Notes: generated from the letters alone by a model not told the origin. A stretch of DNA of 53,029 bases from Winogradskyella sp. UBA3174 (GCF_002364335.1 NZ_DEXW01000026.1:1-53029), one strand, 5' to 3'; counted from the stretch's first letter, positions 16,821 to 25,818 are shown. Numbers and translations: made by a program.

Positions 16821-18161
16821 TTATTTTTTATCGTTTGTTGGTTCTGTACCTGCCAAGTATTTAATCTCTACACGTTGGTTAGGATTTAAATATTTGTTAG
16901 CAACACGCATAATATCTTCGCGAGTAATAGTTCTATAAATATCTAGCTCTTTATTTATACGACTTGTATCCCCTTGTAACATTTGGTAAGTAGCAAGTGA
17001 AGATGCAATACCCTCTACACTAGAGTTAGCATTAACAAACCTTGTTTCAAACTGGTTTTGTAATTTCTGATATTCTTTTTCTGAAATTAGTACGGTTTGT
17101 AACTTTTTAATCTCGTCATCCATAGTCGCTTTAAGACTATCCCAGTCTGGCTCACCTTTAATTAAAGCACCCATTGTATAGGTTCCGTAATCTTGGTTAG
17201 CTTGGCCAAAAGCCAAAACTTGTACAGCCACTTTATCTTGGTCTACCATACGCTTATACATTCTTGAGCTATTTCCACCAGTTAAAATCGAAGAAATATA
17301 ATCTAAAACATAGGCGTCTTTTTCTACAGATTTTGGTGTAATATAAGAGAAAATATATGCTGGTATTTGAATATTAGAATCGTATTCAGTCGCATATCTT
17401 GTTTCTATTATGGCTGGCTCTACTATTTTCTTCCTAACATTTGCTTCAGCTTTATTTTCAATTGTCCCAAAATAATCAGTAATCATTTTTTTAGTTGTTG
17501 CAAAGTCAATATCTCCTGCAACTACTAAAGTTGCGTTATTGGGATTGTAATATTGATTATTGAATTCTTGAAACTCATTAAGTTCAGCAGCATCTAAATC
17601 GTCCATAGATCCAATAACAGAGCGACCGTATGGATGCGTCTTAAATAGGTGCTTATCTACACCTGTTCTGTAAATGATCTTACCATAAGGTGAATTATCT
17701 ATACGCTGACGCTTTTCTTCTTTTACGACTTCGTTTTGAGTATCCACACCAATCTTTTCAATTTTTGGGTGTAACATACGCTCACTCTCCATCCAAAGAC
17801 CAACTTCTAATTTATTAGAAGGAAAAGTTTCATAATAAAAAGTTCTGTCTTGAGATGTGTTGGCATTGTTTCTTCCACCATTAGCAGAAACGATATTAAA
17901 CCATTCGCCTCGCTCTATGTTTTCTGTTCCTTCGAATAAAAGGTGCTCAAAAAAGTGTGCAAAACCAGATCTACCCGGAATTTCATCCTTAGCACCAACT
18001 TGGTACATAACACCTACAGTTACAACTGGCGCTCCAGTTTCTTGGTGTAAAATGACGTGCAAACCATTATCTAATTTGTACTCCTCAAATTCTACTTTTT
18101 GCGCGTTGGCATGAAACCCAACGAGCAACGAAAGTGCTAGAATAAATAAGCTTTTTTTCAT
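16821..18161 (-). CDS. Catalytic M16 zinc peptidase
   Basis: A signal peptide (cleaved after HANA) precedes two M16 domains. The inverted zinc motif HFFEH is at residues 69-73 and the third ligand Glu lies in NEVVKEEKRQ near 148-149, the normal spacing. Length 446 fits the single-subunit M16B class. It is a periplasmic or envelope metalloprotease for small peptides. It is first of a two-gene operon with the inactive partner. The 302-base gap upstream (18162-18463) shared with rplU contains no gene; a near-consensus TACATTTA lies on this strand near 18223-18230. Confidence 0.93.
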   Translation of the reverse strand: MKKSLFILALSLLVGFHANAQKVEFEEYKLDNGLHVILHQETGAPVVTVGVMYQVGAKDEIPGRSGFAHFFEHLLFEGTENIERGEWFNIVSANGGRNNANTSQDRTFYYETFPSNKLEVGLWMESERMLHPKIEKIGVDTQNEVVKEEKRQRIDNSPYGKIIYRTGVDKHLFKTHPYGRSVIGSMDDLDAAELNEFQEFNNQYYNPNNATLVVAGDIDFATTKKMITDYFGTIENKAEANVRKKIVEPAIIETRYATEYDSNIQIPAYIFSYITPKSVEKDAYVLDYISSILTGGNSSRMYKRMVDQDKVAVQVLAFGQANQDYGTYTMGALIKGEPDWDSLKATMDDEIKKLQTVLISEKEYQKLQNQFETRFVNANSSVEGIASSLATYQMLQGDTSRINKELDIYRTITREDIMRVANKYLNPNQRVEIKYLAGTEPTNDKK

Positions 18162-18370
18162 TATTAAGTGTGTTTAAAGTTTTTAATTGTTTTAATGTTT
18201 GTCTTTACTAAATGTACTTTGTTACATAAAGCCCTACAAAAATAAGGAATGATTGCCCTTTTTTAACATAATAAAATGTGAAAAGTATCTTAATTATACC
18301 TTTAAACTTGAAGTTCTAATTAGTCCTATTTAAGAACTAGATTAAAAACAAGTCGAAAACGTTTGAAACG

Positions 18371-18401
18371 TTTGTATATTACGAATTTAGGAGTATATTT
18401 G
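18371..18401 (+). promoter_or_regulatory. Consensus Bacteroidota promoter of rplU-rpmA
   Basis: TTTG (18371-18374), a 19-base spacer and TATATTTG (18394-18401) match the TTTG-N19-TAnnTTTG consensus perfectly, the best promoter in the window. The -33 region overlaps a repeated AAACGTTTG word (two copies in 18358-18374). Transcription would start near 18405. Confidence 0.8.
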
Positions 18402-18407
18402 CATCCG

Positions 18408-18423
18408 CTTTCTGAGAAGAAAG
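18408..18423 (+). promoter_or_regulatory. 5'-terminal hairpin in the rplU leader
   Basis: CTTTCT and AGAAAG pair perfectly around a GAGA (GNRA) loop, at the predicted transcript start. It could stabilise the mRNA or be part of an L21 autoregulatory leader; the leader is only about 60 bases. Confidence 0.45.
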
Positions 18424-18463
18424 TAATTTATATTATAAACAAATTAATAAAAACGTTTACGCT

Positions 18464-19144
18464 ATGTACGCAATTGTAGAGATAGCAGGGCATCAATTCA
18501 AAGTTGAAAAAGACCAAAGAGTTTTTGTTAACCGTTTAACAACAGAAGAAGGTAAGAAAGTAAATTTCGATAACGTTCTTTTAATTGGAGATGGTAACAA
18601 TGTAACTTTAGGCGCCCCAGCTATAGACGGAGCACAAGTAAGTGCAAAAGTCTTGAAGCACCTTAAAGGTGACAAAGTAATAGTTTTCAAAAAGAAAAGA
18701 CGTAAAGGTTACCGTGTTAAAAATGGACACAGACAATCTTTAACTGAAATCGTAATTGAAGGTATTACTACTTCTGGAGCTAAAAAAGCTGCTCCTAAAA
18801 AAGAAACTAAGAAAGCTGAACCAAAAGTAGAAGCGAAAGCTGCTGCTCCTAAAGTTGAGAAAGCTGCAAAGAAAGCTGCCGCTCCTAAAGCAACTGGTAA
18901 AGCTGATGATTTAAAAAAAATTGAAGGTATCGGACCAAAAATTGCATCTACTTTAGTAGAAGCTGGTATCGCTTCTTTTTCTGATTTAGCAAAAGCAAAA
19001 TCAGAAGCAATTTCAGAAATCATCTCTAGTGTTCGTGGAAATCACGTTACAGATACTTGGCCAGCACAAGCACAATTAGCTGCTGATGGTAAGTGGGATG
19101 AGCTTAAAAAATGGCAAGACGAATTAGATGGTGGTAAAGCTTAG
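18464..19144 (+). CDS. rplU: Ribosomal protein L21 with C-terminal helix-hairpin-helix extension
   Basis: Residues 1-102 are a complete bL21 (MYAIVEIAGHQFKVEKDQ, KRRKGYRVKNGHRQ), a 50S subunit protein contacting 23S rRNA. A Lys/Ala/Pro linker (about 106-146) follows, then a helix-hairpin-helix domain (about 148-205) with DDLKKIEGIGPKIASTL and a tail TWPAQAQLAADGKWDEL. At 226 residues it is twice the usual L21 length. I recall this fusion from other Flavobacteriaceae, so it is not an assembly artefact. The tail may touch rRNA or tRNA; its role is not known to me. It is followed 42 bases later by rpmA, the normal order. Confidence 0.95.
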   Translation: MYAIVEIAGHQFKVEKDQRVFVNRLTTEEGKKVNFDNVLLIGDGNNVTLGAPAIDGAQVSAKVLKHLKGDKVIVFKKKRRKGYRVKNGHRQSLTEIVIEGITTSGAKKAAPKKETKKAEPKVEAKAAAPKVEKAAKKAAAPKATGKADDLKKIEGIGPKIASTLVEAGIASFSDLAKAKSEAISEIISSVRGNHVTDTWPAQAQLAADGKWDELKKWQDELDGGKA

Positions 19145-19186
19145 TTGCTAAACTACTTAAGTATAACAAAATAAAACCTTAAGATT

Positions 19187-19447
19187 ATGGCTCATAAAAA
19201 AGGAGTTGGTAGTTCGAAGAATGGTAGAGAATCAGAATCGAAACGTTTAGGCGTTAAGATATTTGGTGGACAAGCTGCTATTGCTGGTAACATCATCATA
19301 AGACAACGTGGTAATACACATCACCCAGCTGAAAACGTATACCAAGGAAAAGATCATACTTTACATGCTAAAGTTGATGGTCTAGTAAAATTTACTAAGA
19401 AAAAAGACAATAAGTCTTACGTTTCTATTGAGCCTTTTGAGGCTTAA
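19187..19447 (+). CDS. rpmA: Ribosomal protein L27
   Basis: An 86-residue bL27 starting MAHKKGVGSSKNGRESESKRLG, with the glycine-rich N-terminus that reaches the peptidyl-transferase centre and the core motif RQRGNTHHPAENVYQGKDHTL. It needs no N-terminal processing: the Firmicutes-type leader peptide is absent. It is cotranscribed with rplU and closed by a terminator. Confidence 0.97.
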   Translation: MAHKKGVGSSKNGRESESKRLGVKIFGGQAAIAGNIIIRQRGNTHHPAENVYQGKDHTLHAKVDGLVKFTKKKDNKSYVSIEPFEA

Positions 19448-19470
19448 TAAACGTTTTCCTATCAAATTAT

Positions 19471-19505
19471 AAAACCCCTTTCTATTTAATAGAGAGGGGT
19501 TTTTA
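19471..19505 (+). terminator. Terminator of rplU-rpmA
   Basis: AAAACCCCT and AGGGGTTTT pair, extended by an imperfect TCT/AGA, with T-run. It follows the rpmA stop by 24 bases. Confidence 0.92.
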
Positions 19506-19557
19506 GTTACAATAAATTCTTTACATTTTTGTTTAATAATTACCAACCAATCTTATA

Positions 19558-20242
19558 ATAAAAAGAACGACTGTATTTATTATCATAATTCTTAGCCTAT
19601 TTCTAAGTTGAAAGTCTTCTCAAAGAACAACACAATTACTTGCTGAAAATAAAACCTTAAAGGAAAGAATTAGTTACCTAGAATCTTATGACAGTGAAAA
19701 ATACTGAAGCTACTCTAGAGCTTAAAAGCATAAATGTGGTTTACAGAGGTTTTTCTAATCCTATTTATATTTCAAAACCAAACGTAATGTCATTCGAAGC
19801 TTCTGCTTCAGGATTAAGAAAGAAAGATAGTCTAGGGAATGATGTTTTATCTCCTGGAACTGGTAAATCCGTTGATATTAAAATTAAGTCAAAACTCAAA
19901 AATGGAGATTATTTGAGCCAAATAAAAACTTTGAGAATTAAAGATATAGGGAAGCCATATAGAACAATCAACAATTTTGATTGTGACACTAAATGTGAAT
20001 TAAAGCTAAAAGAAGAATTAACTAACGCAATTATAGATGTTAAAGTGAATGATTTTTTACATGATAACGATTTTATTGTAACTTCATTTAAAATTAAAAT
20101 GCATCATTATAGAACAATTGAAATAGTTGGTGATAAAATGAATATAAGGGCAAATGACTTATTTACATTACTTAAACCAAATGACTTAATACAAATATTT
20201 AATATAAGAGTCAGGTACCAGGAAGTACAATCTATTGGCTAA
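19558..20242 (+). pseudogene. Decayed lipoprotein gene with GldM C-terminal-like domains
   Basis: The intact 3' part (19688-20242, 184 codons) resembles the GldM C-terminal domains: INVVYRGFSNPI, ASASGL, GTGKSVDIKI, LRIKDIGKP, then NDFIVTSFKIKM and LKPNDLIQIFNIRV. Upstream, a different frame encodes a matching N-terminus: codons from 19558 read as KRTTVFIIIILSLFLS, then TGA at 19609-19611 exactly where a lipobox Cys codon would be, then a coiled-coil stretch TQLLAENKTLKERISYLE up to 19705. The start codon position holds ATA instead of ATG. The frames join if one A is removed from the five-A run at 19697-19701. Three lesions point to a pseudogene, though an expressed 184-residue remnant from ATG 19688 cannot be excluded. 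Confidence 0.7.
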
Positions 20243-20284
20243 AAGGTGTTTCCCCTATTTTAATTAACATAGTAGAATAATTTA

Positions 20285-22057
20285 CTAAACAATCTCCATC
20301 TTCTTCAACAAAAAGCTAGCATTCATATTCTGGCAAACCCCTTGTTTTAATTTGTAATCAAAATAAAGTTCATCGTTAATAATTTCTGCATCGAAGTAGT
20401 AGTTTTTTACTGCTTCTAATTCTTTTTCAATCTCCGTTAAGCTTAAGTCGTGCGTAGCAATAATACCTGTTGCATTCAGCTTTACTAGTTTCTCAACAAA
20501 CTTTCGTGAGCCAATAGCTTTGTCTGTGCTGTTTGTTCCTTTTAAAATTTCGTCTAAAATGATAAAATATGATGCGTCATTTGTAACAGTATCTACTACG
20601 AATTTTAGTCGTGTTAACTCACTAAAGAAGTATGAGCTATCATCTGTTAGCGAATCTGTTGTACGCATACTTGTAATTAATTTAATAGGCTTGTATTTAC
20701 TCGCTTTTGCACAAACTGGCAATCCGACATTAGCCATTACAATATGGAGTGCAACAGTTCTTAAAAAAGTGCTCTTACCTGCCATATTTGCTCCAGTAAC
20801 GATAAAGAATTGTTCTTCTTCTAGAGTTAAATCGCTGTCTACTCGTTTTTCGGATTTTAATAAAGGATGGCCCAGATTGTCTGCTAGAATAGTCGTAGCT
20901 TCATTCGAAATTTCAGGATAAGTAAACTCTTGATGATTAAAGGCATAGTTCCCTAAGCTATTATAGGCATCAAAGAAAGTAACGACTTCGAACCAGTCTT
21001 CTACCTTATCTGCGTATTTAGTAATCCATTGTTCTATATAATGGGTTTGTCTTAAATCCCAAAGTAAAAGTCCATTTCCAAATATTGCAGATATCAAATT
21101 ATTTCGGTTATCTAAAGCATCTAAAGCTTTTGAAAATTTTAAGAATATTTGAGATGCTTTTAGGTTTTCGGATTTAATTTTATGCTGTTGGTCTTTTAAC
21201 AAGGCCGACTTAAACTCTTCAGTTTCTATAAGTTCTAACAACAATGCGTATTGTCTAAATGTATCCTTAGCTCTTTCTGTATTTTGTGCTACGTTGTTAA
21301 TACGTTTTAAATAATAAGCTGTAATCCCTAAACCTAATAAAAGCCAATACCCAGTAAATGAAATGGAAATAACCTCTGTAACTCCTAATACTAAAATAAG
21401 TACTGAGGCTAGACTAAAAGCAATCGTAAACCAATAGTGAATCTTACTTAAAAATGGTTTGTAATCTTTTAACCAAGTAATTATAGATTTTGCTGAATGT
21501 TTTACCTCTACACCTTGAGCTACGCCTGAATAATATTGCCGCCATTCAGGAATTGTAACTAATTCTTTTATAGCCTCTTGCCTTGTTTCAATATCTAAAA
21601 TATTATTAGCTAATAAATTATTGGTTAGCGTCTCTGTTCCTTCTTTAATGGTTGTACGATTGATAAATTGAAAGAAAGAACCCTTGCCAAACAGATCGAT
21701 ATCTAAACTATAAAAGTGTTTTGGGTTTTGAAATTGACCACCACCTGGTCTATCGTGAAAATCGCCAGAAGCTATATCTAATTCATCTTTATTTATAACC
21801 ACTAGTCTTTTATGCAGTGCTCTTTTCTGTTTTAAATCTGTGTATTTTGATAATAAAAACAGAAAAACACCAATACCTAAAACACCTATTAACGAAGAAA
21901 CTTGCCATTGTAAATAAGTAAGATATATGCCAAAAGCCGTTAGTAAAAAAACTAAAATTCTCAATACACTTAGTAAGCCCATTTGCTTAAAAATACCACT
22001 CGCCTCTGTCTTGTGTAATTCTAATTGTGCTTTATAAAAAGACTTTTGCTCTTCCAT
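20285..22057 (-). CDS. Membrane-anchored MutS-family ATPase
   Basis: The C-terminal ~190 residues are a MutS-type ATPase: Walker A GANMAGKST (422-430), SYFFSELTRL, Walker B YFIILDEILKGTNS and IIATHDLSL. The central helical part resembles the MutS lever/core region. The mismatch-binding domain I and connector are missing; instead the N-terminus has two transmembrane helices (about 31-50 and 52-70) and two more lie at about 210-230 and 235-252. It is neither MutS1 nor MutS2 (no Smr domain). Homologues occur in Bacteroidota, but I know no function. It follows the M28 gene by 13 bases, so both may be cotranscribed. Confidence 0.88.
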   Translation of the reverse strand: MEEQKSFYKAQLELHKTEASGIFKQMGLLSVLRILVFLLTAFGIYLTYLQWQVSSLIGVLGIGVFLFLLSKYTDLKQKRALHKRLVVINKDELDIASGDFHDRPGGGQFQNPKHFYSLDIDLFGKGSFFQFINRTTIKEGTETLTNNLLANNILDIETRQEAIKELVTIPEWRQYYSGVAQGVEVKHSAKSIITWLKDYKPFLSKIHYWFTIAFSLASVLILVLGVTEVISISFTGYWLLLGLGITAYYLKRINNVAQNTERAKDTFRQYALLLELIETEEFKSALLKDQQHKIKSENLKASQIFLKFSKALDALDNRNNLISAIFGNGLLLWDLRQTHYIEQWITKYADKVEDWFEVVTFFDAYNSLGNYAFNHQEFTYPEISNEATTILADNLGHPLLKSEKRVDSDLTLEEEQFFIVTGANMAGKSTFLRTVALHIVMANVGLPVCAKASKYKPIKLITSMRTTDSLTDDSSYFFSELTRLKFVVDTVTNDASYFIILDEILKGTNSTDKAIGSRKFVEKLVKLNATGIIATHDLSLTEIEKELEAVKNYYFDAEIINDELYFDYKLKQGVCQNMNASFLLKKMEIV

Positions 22058-22070
22058 AAAAAATTAAATA

Positions 22071-22970
22071 TTATAATACTGAAGTATCAATAGTTTCAAA
22101 AACTGACAGAATAACTTTTACAGAATTCTTGTAAAATTCTGGTGTTATAGCTTCAAAAACATCTGTAGGTTTATGATACGCTGAATGGTCTTCGTTTCCA
22201 AAATATAAAAATGGAATTTTTACTTTATGAAATGGCCCATGGTCAGAAGACATTGTCCAGTCTTGTTTACCATCAGTACCGTCATGTCCCTGTAAAAGTT
22301 TTGACGATGTTGGGTTTTCAAAATTATCTACAATAGCTTTAAGCGACTTATTATAGCGTGCTCCAACAACATATAATTCATCCTTAGCACTACGGCTAAT
22401 CATATCCATATTTAGATTAACCATTATAGCACTAGTATCAAAATTTTCAACAAAATACTTAGCACCTCTTAATCCTAATTCTTCGGCATCAAAAGCTGCT
22501 AATATGACAGAATGCTTTGGTGGGTTTTTAGTCAAATATTCAGCAAAACTAAAAAGTGCTGCTACTCCAGAGGCATCGTCATCAGCTCCGTTATAAATTT
22601 TGTCTCCAGAAACACCTAAATGATCGTGGTGTGCGCTAATAACAATATATTTATCAGGAAATTGTGTGCCTTTAATTTCTACTAAAACATTATTAGCATT
22701 AAATTTTCTATCTCTAATTTCAAACGAAAACGGATATTCGTATTTACCGTTAAGACCAGATACGTTTAAACTTTTAAATTGTTTAATAATGTAAGCTCTA
22801 GCAGAATCGTTTCCTTTTTCTCCAGTTCTACGACCTTCAAATTTATCTGAACTCAATGTTTTTAATCGTTCTAAAAGTTGGTCTTCATTAAATTTTGTGC
22901 TCTTATTTTGTGCGCAACTAAGCGATACAAAAAATAAGAGACATGCAAAGGAAGTTACTATATTTTTCAT
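22071..22970 (-). CDS. M28-family zinc aminopeptidase, lipoprotein
   Basis: The ATG at 22970 gives a lipoprotein signal ending FFVSLSC; the longer frame to 22991 adds seven residues. The M28 dinuclear zinc site is complete: SAHHDHLG (His), GADDDASGVAAL (bridging Asp), DAEELGLRG (catalytic Glu pair), NMDMISR (Asp) and SAYHKPTD (His). It hydrolyses N-terminal residues of peptides, probably at the periplasmic side of the membrane. A hairpin terminator of the sdh operon separates it from sdhB, and mutS-like follows closely. Confidence 0.92.
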   Translation of the reverse strand: MKNIVTSFACLLFFVSLSCAQNKSTKFNEDQLLERLKTLSSDKFEGRRTGEKGNDSARAYIIKQFKSLNVSGLNGKYEYPFSFEIRDRKFNANNVLVEIKGTQFPDKYIVISAHHDHLGVSGDKIYNGADDDASGVAALFSFAEYLTKNPPKHSVILAAFDAEELGLRGAKYFVENFDTSAIMVNLNMDMISRSAKDELYVVGARYNKSLKAIVDNFENPTSSKLLQGHDGTDGKQDWTMSSDHGPFHKVKIPFLYFGNEDHSAYHKPTDVFEAITPEFYKNSVKVILSVFETIDTSVL

Positions 22971-22995
22971 GTTAGGTATTTTGAAAATCAAAGAA

Positions 22996-23027
22996 AAGAA
23001 AAAATCCTAAGTATTTACTTAGGATTT
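22996..23027 (-). terminator. Terminator of the sdhCAB operon
   Basis: AAATCCTAAG (23002-23011) and CTTAGGATTT (23018-23027) pair perfectly around six bases; on the minus strand a run GATTTTTTCTTTTC follows. It lies 22 bases after the sdhB stop. Confidence 0.85.
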
Positions 23028-23049
23028 AATTAAATATGTATTAAAAAAT

Positions 23050-23796
23050 TTAGCCTTTAAAACTAGCTGATAAGTATTCTCTGTTCATACGTGCTATGTT
23101 TTCTAAAGAAATGCCTTTTGGACATTCTACTTCACAAGCACCGGTATTAGTACAGTTACCAAAACCTTCATCATCCATTTGCTTTACCATATTCATAACA
23201 CGGTCTGTAGCTTCAACTTGTCCTTGTGGTAACAAAGCAAATTGAGACACTTTAGCAGATACAAATAGCATCGCTGAAGAGTTTTTACAACTTGCTACAC
23301 AAGCACCACAACCAATACAAGTTGCAGCATCAAAAGCGTTATCTGCATTCTCTTTTTCAATAGGTATTGAATTTGCATCTTGCGTATTACCAGATGTGTT
23401 TACAGATATGAAACCACCTGCTTGTTGAATACGATCAAAAGCACTTCTATCTACAATTAAATCTTTAATCACCGGAAAAGCTGTTGCTCTCCATGGTTCT
23501 ATATAAATAGTATCACCATCATTAAAGCTTCGCATGTGTAATTGACAGACAGTTACCATAGAATCTGGGCCGTGTGCCTGACCATTAACAAACATAGAAC
23601 ACGAACCACATATACCTTCACGACAATCGTGATCGAATGCGACTGGTTCTTCTCCTTTTTCGATAAGATCTTGATTTAAAACATCTAGCATTTCTAGAAA
23701 TGACATATCTGGAGACACATCACCAATTGCGTAATCAATTATTTTTCCTTTGTCTTTAGCGCTTTTTTGACGCCATATTTTTAACGTTAAATTCAT
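23050..23796 (-). CDS. sdhB: Succinate dehydrogenase iron-sulfur subunit
   Basis: SdhB carries electrons from the flavin of SdhA to the membrane subunit. The N-terminal ferredoxin domain has the [2Fe-2S] cysteines in DCREGICGSCSMF and VTVC; the C-terminal domain has CIGCGACVASC and CTNTGACEVECPKGI for the [4Fe-4S] and [3Fe-4S] clusters. Length 248 fits. It follows sdhA by ten bases and ends the operon. The clusters are products of the SUF system encoded later in the window. Confidence 0.97.
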   Translation of the reverse strand: MNLTLKIWRQKSAKDKGKIIDYAIGDVSPDMSFLEMLDVLNQDLIEKGEEPVAFDHDCREGICGSCSMFVNGQAHGPDSMVTVCQLHMRSFNDGDTIYIEPWRATAFPVIKDLIVDRSAFDRIQQAGGFISVNTSGNTQDANSIPIEKENADNAFDAATCIGCGACVASCKNSSAMLFVSAKVSQFALLPQGQVEATDRVMNMVKQMDDEGFGNCTNTGACEVECPKGISLENIARMNREYLSASFKG

Positions 23797-23806
23797 AGCT
23801 CTTTTT

Positions 23807-25804
23807 TTATTTGTAACTTCTCTCTTTCACTTCTATGTTTTCGTACACTAGGTCTTCTTTGTGCAGTACAGCATCTTTTGGTTCTCCTTTAAATTCCCAA
23901 GCAGATACAAATTGAAATTCCTTACGACGCATCGCTTCCCCTTCTGGTGTTTGATATTCATCTCTAAAGTGACCACCCGCAGATTCTTCTCTTACCAAAG
24001 CATCTTTAGCAAATAATTCTCCTAATTCTAAGAAATCTGCTACACGACCAGCTTTTGCTAATTCTTCATTATATTCATTAGCTTCACCAGGAATCTTAAC
24101 ATCCTTCCAAAACTCAGCTCTTAATTCAGTAATTTCAGTAATTGCTTCTTTAAGGTCTTTTTCGTTCCTAGCCATACCACATTTATTCCACATGATTTTC
24201 CCTAATTTCTTATGGAAGTAATCTACAGAATGTGTACCGTTATTATTAACTAATTTGTCTATAATCTCGGTGGCGCTTTTCTCAGCTTCATCAAATTCTT
24301 TTGAATCCGTAGAAATAGGTCCTGTTCTAATATCGTGCGCTAAATAATCACCAATAGTATATGGTAATACAAAATAGCCATCTGCTAAACCTTGCATTAA
24401 TGCCGATGCACCTAAACGGTTAGCACCATGGTCAGAGAAATTTGCTTCTCCGATGGCATATAAACCAGGAACCGTAGTCATTAAATTATAATCAACCCAA
24501 ATACCGCCCATTGTGTAATGAACCGCTGGATAAATCATCATTGGTGTTTCGTATGGATTTTGATCTACAATTTTCTCGTACATCTGAAATAAGTTTCCAT
24601 ACTTGTTTTTAACGATTTCCTGACCTAGCTTTCTAACTAGTGCATCATCATCTTCGTTTAATCCTTTAACGTGTGCTTGCTCTTTTCCATAACGCATAAA
24701 TGCTGACGCAAAATCTAAATAAACAGCTTCTCCTGTTTTATTGACTCCATAACCAGCATCACAACGTTCTTTAGCTGCTCTAGATGCAACATCACGTGGT
24801 ACTAGGTTACCGAAAGCAGGATAACGACGCTCTAAGTAATAATCTCTATCTTCTTCAGCTAATTGTGTTGGCTTTAAACTTCCATCACGAATTGCTTCGA
24901 CATCTTTTTTATGTTTTGGCACCCAAATACGTCCATCATTTCTTAATGATTCTGACATTAATGTCAGTTTAGATTGATGGTCTCCAGAAACTGGAATACA
25001 TGTTGGGTGAATTTGTGTATAACATGGATTTGCAAAATAGGCCCCACGTTTGTGAGCTTTCCAAGCTGCAGTTACATTAGAACCCATTGCGTAGGTTGAT
25101 AAATAAAATGCATTACCATAACCTCCTGTACCTAATACAACAGCATGTGCAGAATGCCTTTCAATTTCGCCAGTTACCAAGTTACGCGCAATGATTCCTC
25201 TTGCCTTACCATCTACAATAACAACGTCTAACATTTCGTGACGTGTGTGCATTTTAATTTTTCCACGACCAATCTGACGATTCATTGCAGAATATGCACC
25301 TAATAATAATTGTTGACCTGTTTGTCCTTTAGCATAAAATGTACGAGACACTAATACACCACCAAACGAACGGTTATCTAACAATCCACCATAATCTCTT
25401 GCAAAAGGCACACCTTGTGCAACACATTGGTCAATAATATTGGTAGACACCTCTGCTAAACGGTGAACGTTTGATTCTCTTGAGCGATAATCACCTCCTT
25501 TTACTGTGTCGTAAAATAAACGGTAGGTAGAATCACCATCTCCTTGATAATTTTTTGCTGCATTAATTCCTCCTTGTGCCGCAATAGAATGCGCACGTCT
25601 TGGCGAATCTTGAAAACAAAATGCTTTTACATTATAACCTAATTCTGCTAACGTTGCTGCAGCAGAACCTCCTGCTAACCCTGTTCCTACAACAATCACG
25701 TCAATAAGACGTTTATTTGCTGGGTTCACAAGATTAATGTGATTTTTATGATTGGTCCACTTGTCTGCAAGTGGTCCTTTTGGTATTTTAGAATCTAAAG
25801 CCAT
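23807..25804 (-). CDS. sdhA: Succinate dehydrogenase flavoprotein subunit
   Basis: The FAD fold starts VIVVGTGLAGGSAAATLAELG and the covalent-FAD His lies in RRAHSIAAQGG (His 72). The substrate motif HPTCIPVSG and the capping domain are present, with the second FAD motif GEANFSDHGANRLGASALM. Length 665 and the long form agree with the type-B (Wolinella/Bacillus-like) complex rather than the proteobacterial one. It oxidises succinate to fumarate, or works in reverse, on the cytoplasmic face of the inner membrane. Confidence 0.97.
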   Translation of the reverse strand: MALDSKIPKGPLADKWTNHKNHINLVNPANKRLIDVIVVGTGLAGGSAAATLAELGYNVKAFCFQDSPRRAHSIAAQGGINAAKNYQGDGDSTYRLFYDTVKGGDYRSRESNVHRLAEVSTNIIDQCVAQGVPFARDYGGLLDNRSFGGVLVSRTFYAKGQTGQQLLLGAYSAMNRQIGRGKIKMHTRHEMLDVVIVDGKARGIIARNLVTGEIERHSAHAVVLGTGGYGNAFYLSTYAMGSNVTAAWKAHKRGAYFANPCYTQIHPTCIPVSGDHQSKLTLMSESLRNDGRIWVPKHKKDVEAIRDGSLKPTQLAEEDRDYYLERRYPAFGNLVPRDVASRAAKERCDAGYGVNKTGEAVYLDFASAFMRYGKEQAHVKGLNEDDDALVRKLGQEIVKNKYGNLFQMYEKIVDQNPYETPMMIYPAVHYTMGGIWVDYNLMTTVPGLYAIGEANFSDHGANRLGASALMQGLADGYFVLPYTIGDYLAHDIRTGPISTDSKEFDEAEKSATEIIDKLVNNNGTHSVDYFHKKLGKIMWNKCGMARNEKDLKEAITEITELRAEFWKDVKIPGEANEYNEELAKAGRVADFLELGELFAKDALVREESAGGHFRDEYQTPEGEAMRRKEFQFVSAWEFKGEPKDAVLHKEDLVYENIEVKERSYK

Positions 25805-25818
25805 ACAAGCTGTTTTTA

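Noticed and set aside
18162..18463. tRNA or other RNA gene in the largest gene-free gap
   Set aside because: No cloverleaf arms, TTCNA loop or long stable fold was found; the gap holds the rplU promoter and leader only.
18709..19023. A minus-strand open frame of about 104 codons across the L21 extension
   Set aside because: It is the Ala/Phe-rich antisense shadow of the Lys/Ala-rich linker; no start signal or family.
19609..19611. TGA at the lipobox Cys position as a selenocysteine or recoded codon
   Set aside because: No SECIS-like hairpin follows, the start codon is also lost and the frame breaks 90 bases later, so decay explains it better than recoding.
19688..19705. Programmed frameshift at the five-A run
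   Set aside because: A programmed event would need an intact upstream frame with a start codon and no TGA; neither holds.
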